Origin: Syntrophorhabdaceae bacterium PtaU1.Bin034
GTDB taxonomy: Bacteria; Desulfobacterota_G; Syntrophorhabdia; Syntrophorhabdales; WCHB1-27
Direction: 5' to 3'
Assembly: GCA_002067405.1 (NCBI GenBank)
Contig: MVRP01000193.1
Coordinates: forward strand, 1-7,883
Length of the DNA: 7,883 nucleotides
Part shown: in pieces, positions 1 through 6,663 of the stretch
Layout of the letters: every line of letters starts with the position of its first letter
Position numbering within the stretch: the stretch's first letter is position 1
Notes under the pieces: generated by a model
Database searches by the model: none
What the model saw: only the letters and a program-made list of their open reading frames with translations
Told to the model about the DNA's origin: nothing
Position numbers and translations under genes: made by a program

Positions 1-1298
1 AGGTCCGGGTTGCCCCTCACCTGGTCGATGGAGCCGTGGCTCGTCTGGTAGAGCTGGCCGAAGGTGGGCAGGTTCACCGAATAACCGGCCTTTCCCTTGA
101 GGAGGGTCTTCTCCGAAAGGGCATACCCGAGCCCGCCGGTAAACCCGGGGCTGAAGTCGAAATCATCGGTGTAGGTGCCGCGGACACCGGCGGTGCCGGT
201 CATTGGACCGAAGCGGCGGTCGTACTGGCTGCTCAGGTCCGCCATGGTGCGGTGGTGCCTTCCGGTCAGGGTGTGGTCGAGGTCGTCCCGCTCCAGGAGG
301 CCGCCTATCCGCAGATCCCACAGGCCACTCTTCTCCGACCATGTCGTCTCCGATTTGACGCCCACCTTCAGGTCGTCCAGGGTGGAGGTAAGACCCGACT
401 GGGACCGGTCCTTAAGGGTCACCAGGTCCCCGTAGGGATTGACCGAATAGGTGCCGGTTTCCCCCAAAAGGCCCGCGAGCCTTGCGTCCAGGGAGCCTTT
501 TTGATACCTCTGGCGGGCATTGGGCGTGAGGTTGTCGAGAGGGCCGGGGGAGCCGAATTCGGAAAAATAATACCGGCCGTTCACCTCGTACCTGGTCCCG
601 TCCTTTTGCTCCCTGTTCCAGTAGGCGCTGAAGCTCCCGTCGTCCTTGTCGCTGTTGTGGCGCTTTCCGTCCCGGTGCGTTCCGGCCCCGGTGAGCAGCA
701 TGTTGCCGCCTGCCAAGGGCACGACCCTGCTCGCACTGGCCTCGGCCAGGCCGTAAGAACCGCCACCCGCCATGATGGTGGTAGGTCTGCCCTTTTTTCC
801 CGGTTGGCCGCCCGCAAGGTCGCGGGTGACGATATTGATCGCCCCGTCCGTTGCGCCGGGACCCAGCCAGACGGGGACAGGCGGCTTGAACACGGTGACC
901 GACTCGATCATCTCCACCGGGATGGTGCTCAGGTCGACGCCACCGTACTGGTTCGTGTTGAGGGGCCTGCCGTTGAGAAGGACAAGAATGCCGCTCGATT
1001 TCCCCGAACCCCTTATGGATATCCGCGATCCGACCCCGGTCGATTGATGGACCTCCACGCCGGGCATGGTCTTCAACACCTCTTCCACGCTGAGAAGGCT
1101 TCGTTCGACGATCTCTTTCCGTCCGACCACCTCCACGTCCTGGGGATGGTTCCTGATGTACTCGGAGAGCCTCTCTGCAGTGACCACCATGGTATCCATG
1201 ATGAAGGCCCTGTTGTCAGCCTCTTTCCCGAGGGCCATGGAAATGTAGGCAAGAAAGGCCGAAATCAACATAAATGTCAGGGTTATCCGGTATGCCAC
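1..1298 (-). CDS. TonB-dependent outer-membrane receptor, BtuB-like, C-terminus off the window
   Basis: Outer-membrane active transporter, probably for vitamin B12 or another corrinoid, energised by TonB-ExbBD. I translated 432 codons without a stop from a GTG at 1298; the frame is still open at the left edge. The GTG follows a good ribosome site (AGGAAGGAG); an in-frame ATG at 1271 would cut the signal peptide. Residues 1-24 are a signal peptide, a TonB box (DTMVVTA) lies at 35-41, the plug covers about 45-160 and ends with the usual GPGATDGAINIVTRD, and barrel strands follow to the edge. The substrate is inferred mainly from the cobalamin riboswitch and terminator directly upstream; sequence alone would also allow an iron-complex receptor. 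The barrel's last strands are not visible. Receptor identity is very likely, corrinoid specificity likely. Confidence 0.93.
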   Translation of the reverse strand, partial: MAYRITLTFMLISAFLAYISMALGKEADNRAFIMDTMVVTAERLSEYIRNHPQDVEVVGRKEIVERSLLSVEEVLKTMPGVEVHQSTGVGSRISIRGSGKSSGILVLLNGRPLNTNQYGGVDLSTIPVEMIESVTVFKPPVPVWLGPGATDGAINIVTRDLAGGQPGKKGRPTTIMAGGGSYGLAEASASRVVPLAGGNMLLTGAGTHRDGKRHNSDKDDGSFSAYWNREQKDGTRYEVNGRYYFSEFGSPGPLDNLTPNARQRYQKGSLDARLAGLLGETGTYSVNPYGDLVTLKDRSQSGLTSTLDDLKVGVKSETTWSEKSGLWDLRIGGLLERDDLDHTLTGRHHRTMADLSSQYDRRFGPMTGTAGVRGTYTDDFDFSPGFTGGLGYALSEKTLLKGKAGYSVNLPTFGQLYQTSHGSIDQVRGNPD

Positions 1299-1318
1299 GT
1301 AACGTCTCCTTCCTGCAC

Positions 1319-1356
1319 AAAAAAAATCCCCGGACCCGATTTTCAGGTCCGGGGAT
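1319..1356 (-). terminator. Intrinsic terminator of riboswitch A
   Basis: Read leftward, an 11-bp perfect stem (1346-1356 with 1326-1336), a 9-nt loop and a run of eight U form a textbook rho-independent terminator. It lies between the cobalamin aptamer and the receptor start, so it is the likely off-switch of that gene when B12 is plentiful. Confidence 0.88.
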
Positions 1357-1429
1357 GCCGTTTTCCATCCTCCGAAATAAAAAAGCGACCGTCCCTTTAC
1401 CACGGGGAACAAGTCTATGAAATACGTCT

Positions 1430-1592
1430 GAGAAGGTCTTCCGGCTTCCGGATCATCTTACTTGCCGCGTCTTCCCATCCCGCTTTAAGCGGAAACAGTG
1501 ACATGGCTGCGGCTTTCATCCCCGGTTACGGCGGCGGGTCCGCGACGGATTCTCACCGTCTTCCCTGTTACGGCCTTATGAGGCCTCTCGAA
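1430..1592 (-). promoter_or_regulatory. Cobalamin riboswitch (aptamer A)
   Basis: Leader RNA that binds adenosylcobalamin or a related corrinoid. Read leftward it has the conserved blocks of the family: GGTGAGAATCC, a GCGGACCCGCCGCCGTAAC segment, GCCATGTCACTG, GGGATGGGAAGACG, and the B12 box AAGCCGGAAGACC. The P1 helix can form from GAGAGG at the 5' end and CCTTCTC at the 3' end. A sigma70-like promoter lies just upstream and a terminator plus a TonB receptor downstream, so control is probably by transcription termination. All 163 bases are identical to aptamer B at 3622-3784. Confidence 0.95.
1430..1592 (-). repeat. 163-bp direct repeat, copy 1 (partner 3622-3784)
   Basis: Base-for-base identical to 3622-3784 in the same orientation. 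Similarity continues leftward with scattered differences through the linker to the terminator (to 1319 here, 3511 in the partner), and stops abruptly to the right of 1592. Confidence 0.95.
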
Positions 1593-1598
1593 TGACTA

Positions 1599-1627
1599 TT
1601 AATACCAAACCATCCATCGGGAGTCAA
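1599..1627 (-). promoter_or_regulatory. Sigma70-like promoter for riboswitch A and receptor
   Basis: On the minus strand, TTGACT (1622-1627), a 17-bp spacer and TATTAA (1599-1604) match the -35/-10 pattern. Transcription would start near 1592, exactly at the aptamer's 5' end. It lies in the short gap after the TetR gene. Confidence 0.75.
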
Positions 1628-1658
1628 GCCCATTGAATAAAAAGAAGTTTGCGGAGCA

Positions 1659-2315
1659 TTAGGCGTTTGAAACCCGACCCCCTCTCCCTGCGGGGGACAG
1701 TGCAGAGACCATATTGCGTGTACCGTCGACAAATAACACGAAGATCAACTGAGACAGCTCTTCAGGCGCCGGATCGTGTTTGGGGTCGAACCGGAGGCAC
1801 ATCCCGTCCAGCATGCCGAACAGGGCATAGCAGAGGGCCGTCACGATCTTGCCGCGGGGATGTTGGGCGAGAAAATCGGCGATTACACCCGTGACGATCT
1901 CAAGACAGCGTCTCTCCTTTTCCCTGATAATTTTCAGCCGTTTCTGGGACAAATTGCGAGACTCGTTGAGCATGATTCTCGCTGTCCGGGCGTTCCTTGT
2001 GGAGTGATTTACGAGACAGACGATAACAAGCCTGACCCTTTCGGTAGGGTCTGCAACATTCTCCAGGATTTCTTCGAGGTCCCGGAGCTTGAGATCTATG
2101 CAGGCAGAGCAGATGAAATGGAGAATCTCCTCTTTGCTGTGAAAGTAGTGATAGACACCCCCCTTTGTCATGCGTGAGGCTTTTGCGATGTCATCCATGC
2201 TGGTCTCCGGGTAGCCCTTCGCACCGAAGAGGCTCGCGCCGGCCCTGGCAATGGTCTTGATTTTCGTCATCTGTTGGTCGGTTCCGTTAACTCTGTCGTT
2301 CTTGTTTATCTTCAT
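1659..2315 (-). CDS. TetR/AcrR-family transcriptional regulator
   Basis: Ligand-responsive DNA-binding repressor, 218 residues, the usual family length. The N-terminal helix-turn-helix is clear at about residues 18-65 (ASLFGAKGYPETSMDDIAKA, then TKGGVYHYFHSKEEIL); the remaining helices form the ligand and dimer domain, whose ligand cannot be read from sequence. The first ATG (2315) has only a weak GCGGGA-like ribosome site; Met16 (2270) is an alternative start that still keeps the domain whole. The start is 42 bp after the stop of the truncated receptor with no terminator seen between, so it may be read from the riboswitch-controlled transcript upstream. Promoter A of the next receptor lies just after its stop, a plausible target. 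Family certain, role unknown. Confidence 0.93.
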   Translation of the reverse strand: MKINKNDRVNGTDQQMTKIKTIARAGASLFGAKGYPETSMDDIAKASRMTKGGVYHYFHSKEEILHFICSACIDLKLRDLEEILENVADPTERVRLVIVCLVNHSTRNARTARIMLNESRNLSQKRLKIIREKERRCLEIVTGVIADFLAQHPRGKIVTALCYALFGMLDGMCLRFDPKHDPAPEELSQLIFVLFVDGTRNMVSALSPAGRGGRVSNA

Positions 2316-2357
2316 ATGGATTTATCCCGCTGGGCTTCCCCGTAAAAATCCCGCCCC

Positions 2358-3101
2358 CTATCGTCCGGAACCGAACTCCCAGCTCAGGCCGGCGATCGCG
2401 TATGCTCCCGGCTGCAGATAAGGGTCCTCATAGATTTTATGGTCGAGAGCATTGTTCACTCTCATATAGACGGTCCATTCTTTTCCTATTCTGTACCGAC
2501 CTGTCAGATCGAGACGGGTATAGCCGGCCTGGTCGAAATCGCCCTTCCATCTGAGCCTCGGACCCCCATAAAAACAGCAAGCAGCGAGAAACAGCCTTTC
2601 GCTCCAGTTGAACTCCAGGGAATCGGCGCCATAAAGGGCAGACTGGGGACCTTTGAGCACTTCGATCCTCCCTATGAGAAAAGGATCAAGCTTGCTCAAT
2701 AAATTCCCTGTGCCGGCGGACATGCTCTCGTTGATCTTCATGCCGTCGATGAGGACGAGGAAGTTGCCGTCCCCGTAGCCGCGCAGCTTCGTGTAAACGT
2801 ACTGGCCGGGGCCTCCCGAGCGTTTGAACTGGATCCCGGGTTCGTAGCGGAGGATATCCGTGGTGTCGGTCACGGCGCTCTGCGTGATCTCCTGCTCGTC
2901 TATGACCACCACAGAATCGGTGACCTGGCTCGCTTTCTTGTCTATCTTCGTGGCTGTTATCACCATTTCTTCCATGCGGGACACATCCTTCTCGCGGCCT
3001 TCAGGCGGATCTTCAGCCCATGCGGGTGTGGCGAGAGATAAAAGAGCCGCCATAACGGCTCCTGCCATACATTTGAACGGTAGAACTAGACCTTTCGTCA
3101 T
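2358..3101 (-). pseudogene. TonB-dependent receptor with in-frame internal deletion (plug plus last strands)
   Basis: Remnant of a BtuB-like receptor, 247 codons against roughly 600-700 for intact members. A signal peptide (1-29, ending TPAWA), a TonB box region (EEMVITATK, 44-52) and the plug (53-161) are normal up to GPQSALYGADS, where intact receptors continue into an INI(V/I)T segment and about 20 strands. Instead residue 162 starts a piece that looks like the C-terminal strands (RLRWKGDFDQAGYTRLDL, then VYMRVNNALDHKIYEDPY, ending WEF). Most of the barrel, perhaps 350-450 residues, is missing, yet the frame is kept. The junction is near 2615-2622. The ATG at 3101 has a strong GGAGG at 3108-3112. 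It probably cannot transport; an exported mini-protein or an assembly collapse are alternatives. Confidence 0.85.
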
Positions 3102-3106
3102 CTTTC

Positions 3107-3122
3107 TCCTCCTTCGGGAAAA
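3107..3122 (-). promoter_or_regulatory. Ribosome-site hairpin after aptamer C
   Basis: In the leader RNA, UUUUCC (3117-3122) can pair with GGAGGA (3107-3112) across a CGAA loop, with two G-U pairs. This would hide the ribosome site of the truncated receptor. No U-run terminator is seen between aptamer C and the ATG, so translational control is likelier here. The hairpin is weak and not tested by folding. Confidence 0.4.
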
Positions 3123-3135
3123 TGATCTGATGGAT

Positions 3136-3312
3136 GCGAATGAGACAGGTCTTCCGGCTTTTAGGGCATTCTGCTTCGGCGATTATCTACTCGTCCGCCT
3201 TCCCATCCCGCTGTGGCGCGGGGCAGTGGCTTGTTTGCGTGGACTTTCGTTCCCTAATTACGGCTGCGGGACAGCGGGAGATTCGCACTCCTCTTCCCTG
3301 GCGTCTCTTCGC
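3136..3312 (-). promoter_or_regulatory. Cobalamin riboswitch (aptamer C)
   Basis: Second cobalamin aptamer in the same leader. Read leftward it has AGGGAAGAGG, GCGAATCTCCC, TCCCGCAGCCGTAAT, the GCCACTG core, GGGATGGGAAGGCGG and the B12 box AAGCCGGAAGACCTG. A long P1 helix closes it: GCGAAGAGAC (3303-3312) pairs with GTCTCaTTCGC (3136-3146) with one bulged base. It differs clearly from aptamers A and B, so it is not part of their recent duplication. Its P1 ends only 34 nt before the ATG of the truncated receptor. Confidence 0.93.
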
Positions 3313-3510
3313 GGCACAATTGTCTGGATTTCCTGGGTATCTGCTCTTTTTTCACCTCCTTCCCGTTTCTTTGTCACGCCTCGTCACTATGGATGAAAAA
3401 CTGCACGTTCAGCTATCCCTCACTCAACCCATGGACTGCATCGGACGCAAGACACCCTGTCGTGGCGCGTCGCCGGCAGCGCACCTTGCGCCTCCATTCG
3501 TCTATCCCAC
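3313..3510 (-). other. Spacer between tandem riboswitches
   Basis: No gene recognised in 198 bp. I see no convincing promoter for aptamer C alone. It contains a GGAGG followed by a GTG at 3484 that opens only 23 codons, in the same place relative to terminator B as the receptor start has relative to terminator A, which may mark a lost gene. It also has a long Shine-Dalgarno match (3352-3363, GGAAGGAGGTGA) with no ATG at a suitable distance. Confidence 0.5.
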
Positions 3511-3549
3511 AAAAAATCCCCGGACCTGGGTTGACCCACGTCCGGGGAT
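3511..3549 (-). terminator. Intrinsic terminator of riboswitch B
   Basis: A 10-bp stem (3540-3549 with 3516-3525), one mismatch, four more pairs (TGGG/CCCA) and a TTGA loop, followed by six U when read leftward. The outer stem matches terminator A, but the top of the hairpin has a different sequence and is longer. Confidence 0.85.
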
Positions 3550-3621
3550 GCCGTTTTCCATCCTCCGAAATAAAAACGCGACCGTCCCTTTACCGCGGGG
3601 GACGAGTCTCTGCAAGCCTGC

Positions 3622-3784
3622 GAGAAGGTCTTCCGGCTTCCGGATCATCTTACTTGCCGCGTCTTCCCATCCCGCTTTAAGCGGAAACAGTGACATGGCT
3701 GCGGCTTTCATCCCCGGTTACGGCGGCGGGTCCGCGACGGATTCTCACCGTCTTCCCTGTTACGGCCTTATGAGGCCTCTCGAA
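3622..3784 (-). promoter_or_regulatory. Cobalamin riboswitch (aptamer B)
   Basis: Identical in all 163 bases to aptamer A, with the same conserved cobalamin blocks and B12 box. It has its own promoter and terminator but no recognisable gene directly after the terminator; the next element is aptamer C. It thus looks like the first of two B12 checkpoints for the truncated receptor, or the orphaned leader of a deleted gene. Confidence 0.95.
3622..3784 (-). repeat. 163-bp direct repeat, copy 2 (partner 1430-1592)
   Basis: Same orientation as copy 1, about 2.2 kb away. Homologous recombination between the copies would delete the truncated receptor and the TetR gene and place promoter B ahead of the intact receptor. 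Confidence 0.95.
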
Positions 3785-3793
3785 GATTAGATA

Positions 3794-3822
3794 TCATTAG
3801 ACCTGATTGGGGCCGAAGTCAA
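3794..3822 (-). promoter_or_regulatory. Sigma70-like promoter for riboswitch B
   Basis: On the minus strand, TTGACT (3817-3822), a 17-bp spacer and TAATGA (3794-3799). The geometry and -35 match promoter A, though the spacer and -10 sequences differ, which supports both calls. Confidence 0.65.
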
Positions 3823-3864
3823 GTACTTTTGGAGGAAACCGCTGTTTTATCTCATTATCCTCCG

Positions 3865-3896
3865 TTGACAAAGCTTCATGTCGACCTAAGTTAATA
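3865..3896 (+). promoter_or_regulatory. Possible promoter for cupin and catalase genes
   Basis: A perfect -35 hexamer TTGACA (3865-3870) precedes an AT-rich stretch, but the best -10 (TTAATA, 3891-3896) is 20 bp away, longer than the usual 16-18. It would be divergent from promoter B. Weak call. Confidence 0.3.
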
Positions 3897-3922
3897 ATAT
3901 AAGGACGTTAATAACAAAAAAA

Positions 3923-3932
3923 CGTTCGAACG
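3923..3932. promoter_or_regulatory. Perfect palindrome CGTTCGAACG, possible operator
   Basis: A 10-bp perfect palindrome 28 bp ahead of the cupin start, between the possible promoter and the ribosome site. It could be a binding site for a dimeric regulator; none is identified and a chance match is possible. Confidence 0.25.
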
Positions 3933-3959
3933 CCAGGCCCCTGATACGGAGGATTAACC

Positions 3960-4352
3960 ATGGCCAAGGGTTATGTGATCGACATCGAAAAGGCAACGGA
4001 AGAAAATACCTTCTTCAGAAAGGTCCTGTTTACCGCACCGAACAGTCAGCTCGTCGTGATGAGTCTGAAACCCGGCGAAGAAATCGGCACGGAAGTTCAT
4101 GAACTCGACCAGTTCATCAGGATCGAAGAAGGGAACGGACGAGCGGTTCTCGACGGCGTGGAGCATGCCATCGAGGATGACTGGGCGGTCGTGATCCCTG
4201 CCGGCACCACTCACAACATCATCAATACGGGCAGCGAACCGATGAAACTTTACACGATCTATTCGCCGCCCGAGCATCCCGAGGGTACGATCCACAAGAC
4301 GAAAGAGGAGGCGATGGCGGCCGAGCGCGAGCACCATAGCGGCGGCAAATAG
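3960..4352 (+). CDS. Small single-domain cupin protein
   Basis: Compact cytoplasmic beta-barrel protein of 130 residues with no signal peptide. Cupin motif 1 is at about 39-60 (PGEEIGTEVHELDQF, then GNG) and motif 2 at about 76-91 (VVIPAGTTHNIINTG). His47 and His85 are typical metal ligands, but the first His of the usual HxH pair is Glu45 and the motif-1 Glu position carries Asp50/Gln51, so the metal site is atypical. Start is ATG with GGAGG seven bases upstream. The tail (KTKEEAMAAEREHH) is charged. It lies 188 bp ahead of the catalase on the same strand and may share its transcript, hinting at a stress or redox role. The reaction is unknown; many such proteins are annotated as mannose-6-phosphate isomerase-like without proof. 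Confidence 0.92.
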   Translation: MAKGYVIDIEKATEENTFFRKVLFTAPNSQLVVMSLKPGEEIGTEVHELDQFIRIEEGNGRAVLDGVEHAIEDDWAVVIPAGTTHNIINTGSEPMKLYTIYSPPEHPEGTIHKTKEEAMAAEREHHSGGK

Positions 4353-4443
4353 GCTTTTTCACCGCATTGCCTGAAGGACTCTTTGCCCGTTGACTATGTT
4401 GTTTCATTCCGGAGCACAAAGGCTAATGGTCGTGTACGAATGA

Positions 4444-4481
4444 ATAGGACTATCGGCACATCGGATGCCGGTAACTACCGG
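4444..4481. promoter_or_regulatory. Cluster of inverted repeats ahead of the catalase
   Basis: Three short inverted repeats sit close together: ATAG-N2-CTAT (4444-4453), CGGCA-N7-TGCCG (4454-4470) and CCGGTA-AC-TACCGG (4468-4481). They could be an operator or a leader structure for the catalase. They do not match the spacing of an OxyR site (ATAG-N7-CTAT) or a PerR or Fur box. Another short stem, CCGCAA-T-TTGCGG, lies at 4507-4519, just before the ribosome site. Confidence 0.4.
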
Positions 4482-4540
4482 GGTTATCAGCCGGAGCAAA
4501 TCGGCCCGCAATTTGCGGTATTTTTAGAAGGAGATCAACA

Positions 4541-6631
4541 ATGACGAAACACAAGACAACAAATAATCCCGAAAAGGAAAAACACGAAAAAGCGCTCGCC
4601 CGTAGCGGCGAAATGCACCAGGTCGCCGGCGGAAAGCACCCGCCCCTCACCACGAACCAGGGCACCCCTCTTTCCGATAATCAGAACTCGCTCAGGGCCA
4701 ACACCCGGGGCCCGACGCTCCTGGAGGATTTCGCCTTTCGTGAAAAGATCATGCACTTCGACCACGAGAGAATCCCGGAGCGTATCGTCCATGCGCGAGG
4801 GACGGGGGCGCACGGGTTCTTCGAGCTGACAACCTCCTTGCAGCAGTATACCCGGGCCAGGGTACTTACCGAGGTAGGCGAGAAGACCCCCGTCTTTGTC
4901 CGTTTCTCCACGGTGGCCGGCGGGGCCGGCTCGGTGGATACCCCCCGTGACGTACGGGGATTCGCGGTCAAATTTTATACAAAGGAAGGCAATTGGGACC
5001 TGGTGAGCAACAACATCCCCGTCTTTTTCATTCAGGACGCCATCAAGTTCCCCGACGTCATCCATGCGGTGAAGATGGAGCCGGACAGGGGCTTTCCACA
5101 ATCGGCGACCGCCCACGATACGTTCTGGGATTTCATTTCCCTTAACCCCGAATCGATGCACATGGTGATGTGGATCATGTCCGACCGTACCATACCCCGT
5201 TCGCTGCGGATGATCGAGGGTTTCGGCGTGCACAGTTTTCTGCTAGTCAACGATGGAGGTGAATCAATCTTTGCCAAGTTCCACTGGCGCCCCAAGCTCG
5301 GCCTCCAGTCTACGGTCTGGGATGAGGCCATGAAGATTGCAGGCGCCGACCCTGATTTCCACCGGCGCGACATGTACGAAGCCATAACAGCCGGGAATTT
5401 CCCCGAGTGGGAATTCGCCGTCCAGATCTTTACCCGGGAAGAGGCTGAGAAATTCCCCTTCGATCACCTGGACGCCACCAAGCTGATTCCCGAAGAGCTG
5501 GTGCCCCTGAAAGTGATCGGCCGCATGGTGCTCGACCGCTGGCCGGAGAATTTCTTTGCCGAGACCGAGCAGGTCGCTTTCTGTCCGGCCAACATTGTGC
5601 CGGGCATCGATTTCTCGAACGATCCGCTGCTCCAGGGCCGCCTGTTTTCCTATCTCGACACGCAGCTTTCACGCCTCGGCTCGGTCAATTTCCACCAGAT
5701 CCCGATCAATGCGCCAAAATGTCCGGTTACCAACCAGCAACGCGACGGGCACATGCAAATGACGCAGCCGGCCGGCCGTGTGGCTTACGATCCCAGCTCC
5801 CTGTCGGATAGCTCACCGCGGGAGACGCCCGACAAGGGCTTTCGCAGTTTCCCCTCGGTTGAAACCGGTGAAAAAGGCCGTATTCGCGCTGAAAGCTTCG
5901 CGGACCACTACAGCCAGGCCCGGCAGTTCTATATCAGCCAGGCCGCCTATGAACAGGCCCATATCGCCTCAGCCCTGGTCTTCGAGCTCTCCAAGGTCGA
6001 GGCAATGTATATCCGTGAGGCAATGGTCGGCCATCTGCGACACATAGATGAAGACCTCGCAAAACGGGTCGCAGCGGGTCTCGCCCTGGACAAGATGCCC
6101 GACGCGCCTTCGGCAGCGGCGCCCGTGCAAAAAATGCCTCCTTCCCCCGCATTGCAGATCATCGGCAAAATGAAAGATACCCTTGCGGGACGCACCATCG
6201 GAATCCTGATCGCGGACGGCTCGGACGGCAAGGCGGTCGAGGGCATCAGAAAGGCTGTGACCGGGGCAGGGGCGACCGTGAAGATCGTCGCTCCCAGGGT
6301 AGGCGGTGCAAAGCTCGCCGACGGCTCGATGCTCGCCGCGGACGGGCAACTCGCAGGTACGCCTTCTGTGCTGTTCGATGCAGTTGCCGTCATCCTCTCC
6401 GACGAGGGAGCAAAGGCATTATCGACGGAAAGTGCTGCAATGGATTTTGTGCATGATGCCTTCGGCCATTTGAAGGCAATCGCCGTGGACAAAGGCGGCC
6501 AGGCGCTTCTGAAAACAGCCAATGTAGGACGCGACGCGGGTGTTGTCGACGCCGGTAATACGGGCGCATTCATTGCTGCGGCAAAGACCCGGCAATGGGA
6601 CCGGGAAAAATCCGTGAGAATGCTGGCGTAA
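4541..6631 (+). CDS. katE: Large-subunit (clade 2, HPII/KatE-type) heme catalase
   Basis: Breaks hydrogen peroxide down to water and oxygen in the cytoplasm; large catalases are homotetramers. The 696 residues match this class (about 690-760), not small catalases (about 480-500). Active-site residues by motif: distal His84 (ERIVHARG), Ser123 (RFSTVAG), Asn157 (VSNNIPVFF) and heme-ligand Tyr371 (RLFSYLDTQ); spacings 73 and 287 from the His equal those in E. coli HPII. Residues 1-55 are an N-terminal arm, the catalase core and helical part run to about 510, an Ala/Pro linker follows, and 548-690 is the flavodoxin-like (DJ-1/PfpI-type) C-terminal domain. Cys348 occupies the place of HPII His392. 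AAGGAG lies seven bases before the ATG and two TAA stops end the gene. Likely in one transcript with the cupin. Confidence 0.97.
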   Translation: MTKHKTTNNPEKEKHEKALARSGEMHQVAGGKHPPLTTNQGTPLSDNQNSLRANTRGPTLLEDFAFREKIMHFDHERIPERIVHARGTGAHGFFELTTSLQQYTRARVLTEVGEKTPVFVRFSTVAGGAGSVDTPRDVRGFAVKFYTKEGNWDLVSNNIPVFFIQDAIKFPDVIHAVKMEPDRGFPQSATAHDTFWDFISLNPESMHMVMWIMSDRTIPRSLRMIEGFGVHSFLLVNDGGESIFAKFHWRPKLGLQSTVWDEAMKIAGADPDFHRRDMYEAITAGNFPEWEFAVQIFTREEAEKFPFDHLDATKLIPEELVPLKVIGRMVLDRWPENFFAETEQVAFCPANIVPGIDFSNDPLLQGRLFSYLDTQLSRLGSVNFHQIPINAPKCPVTNQQRDGHMQMTQPAGRVAYDPSSLSDSSPRETPDKGFRSFPSVETGEKGRIRAESFADHYSQARQFYISQAAYEQAHIASALVFELSKVEAMYIREAMVGHLRHIDEDLAKRVAAGLALDKMPDAPSAAAPVQKMPPSPALQIIGKMKDTLAGRTIGILIADGSDGKAVEGIRKAVTGAGATVKIVAPRVGGAKLADGSMLAADGQLAGTPSVLFDAVAVILSDEGAKALSTESAAMDFVHDAFGHLKAIAVDKGGQALLKTANVGRDAGVVDAGNTGAFIAAAKTRQWDREKSVRMLA

Positions 6632-6633
6632 TA

Positions 6634-6661
6634 AGGGCTATCCGTAAAGCCTGATGTTTTT
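6634..6661 (+). terminator. Weak intrinsic terminator after the catalase
   Basis: GGGCT (6635-6639) can pair with AGCCT (6648-6652), with one G-U pair, followed by GATG and TTTTT. The stem is short and the T-run is not adjacent, so this is tentative. It occupies the whole 32-bp gap between the converging genes. Confidence 0.35.
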
Positions 6662-6663
6662 GA

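Noticed and set aside
36..1595. Long rightward open frame of 519 codons across the receptor and riboswitch A
   Set aside because: It is codon-aligned antisense to the real receptor gene, which has a signal peptide, TonB box and plug; the rest runs through a terminator and aptamer. Its protein has no recognisable domain.
3502..3711. Leftward 69-codon frame inside riboswitch B
   Set aside because: It starts in the aptamer core and ends past the terminator, with no ribosome site; it is a chance frame in structured RNA.
3134..3790. Rightward open frame of 218 codons over both tandem riboswitches
   Set aside because: It covers structured regulatory RNA on the other strand and its C-terminal part is only a translation of the duplicated aptamer.
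3831..3863. GGAGGA/TCCTCC inverted repeat as a terminator
   Set aside because: Only six pairs around a 21-base loop and no T-run on either side.
4444..4453. ATAG-N2-CTAT as an OxyR site
   Set aside because: OxyR half-sites have ATAG and CTAT separated by seven bases and occur in pairs; here the gap is two and there is only one.
4535..5233. Leftward 232-codon frame opposite the catalase
   Set aside because: Antisense shadow of a catalase with complete motifs; no family features.
5947..6573. Leftward 208-codon frame opposite the catalase C-terminal domain
   Set aside because: Shadow frame with a Ser/Ala/Pro-rich composition typical of antisense in GC-rich genes.
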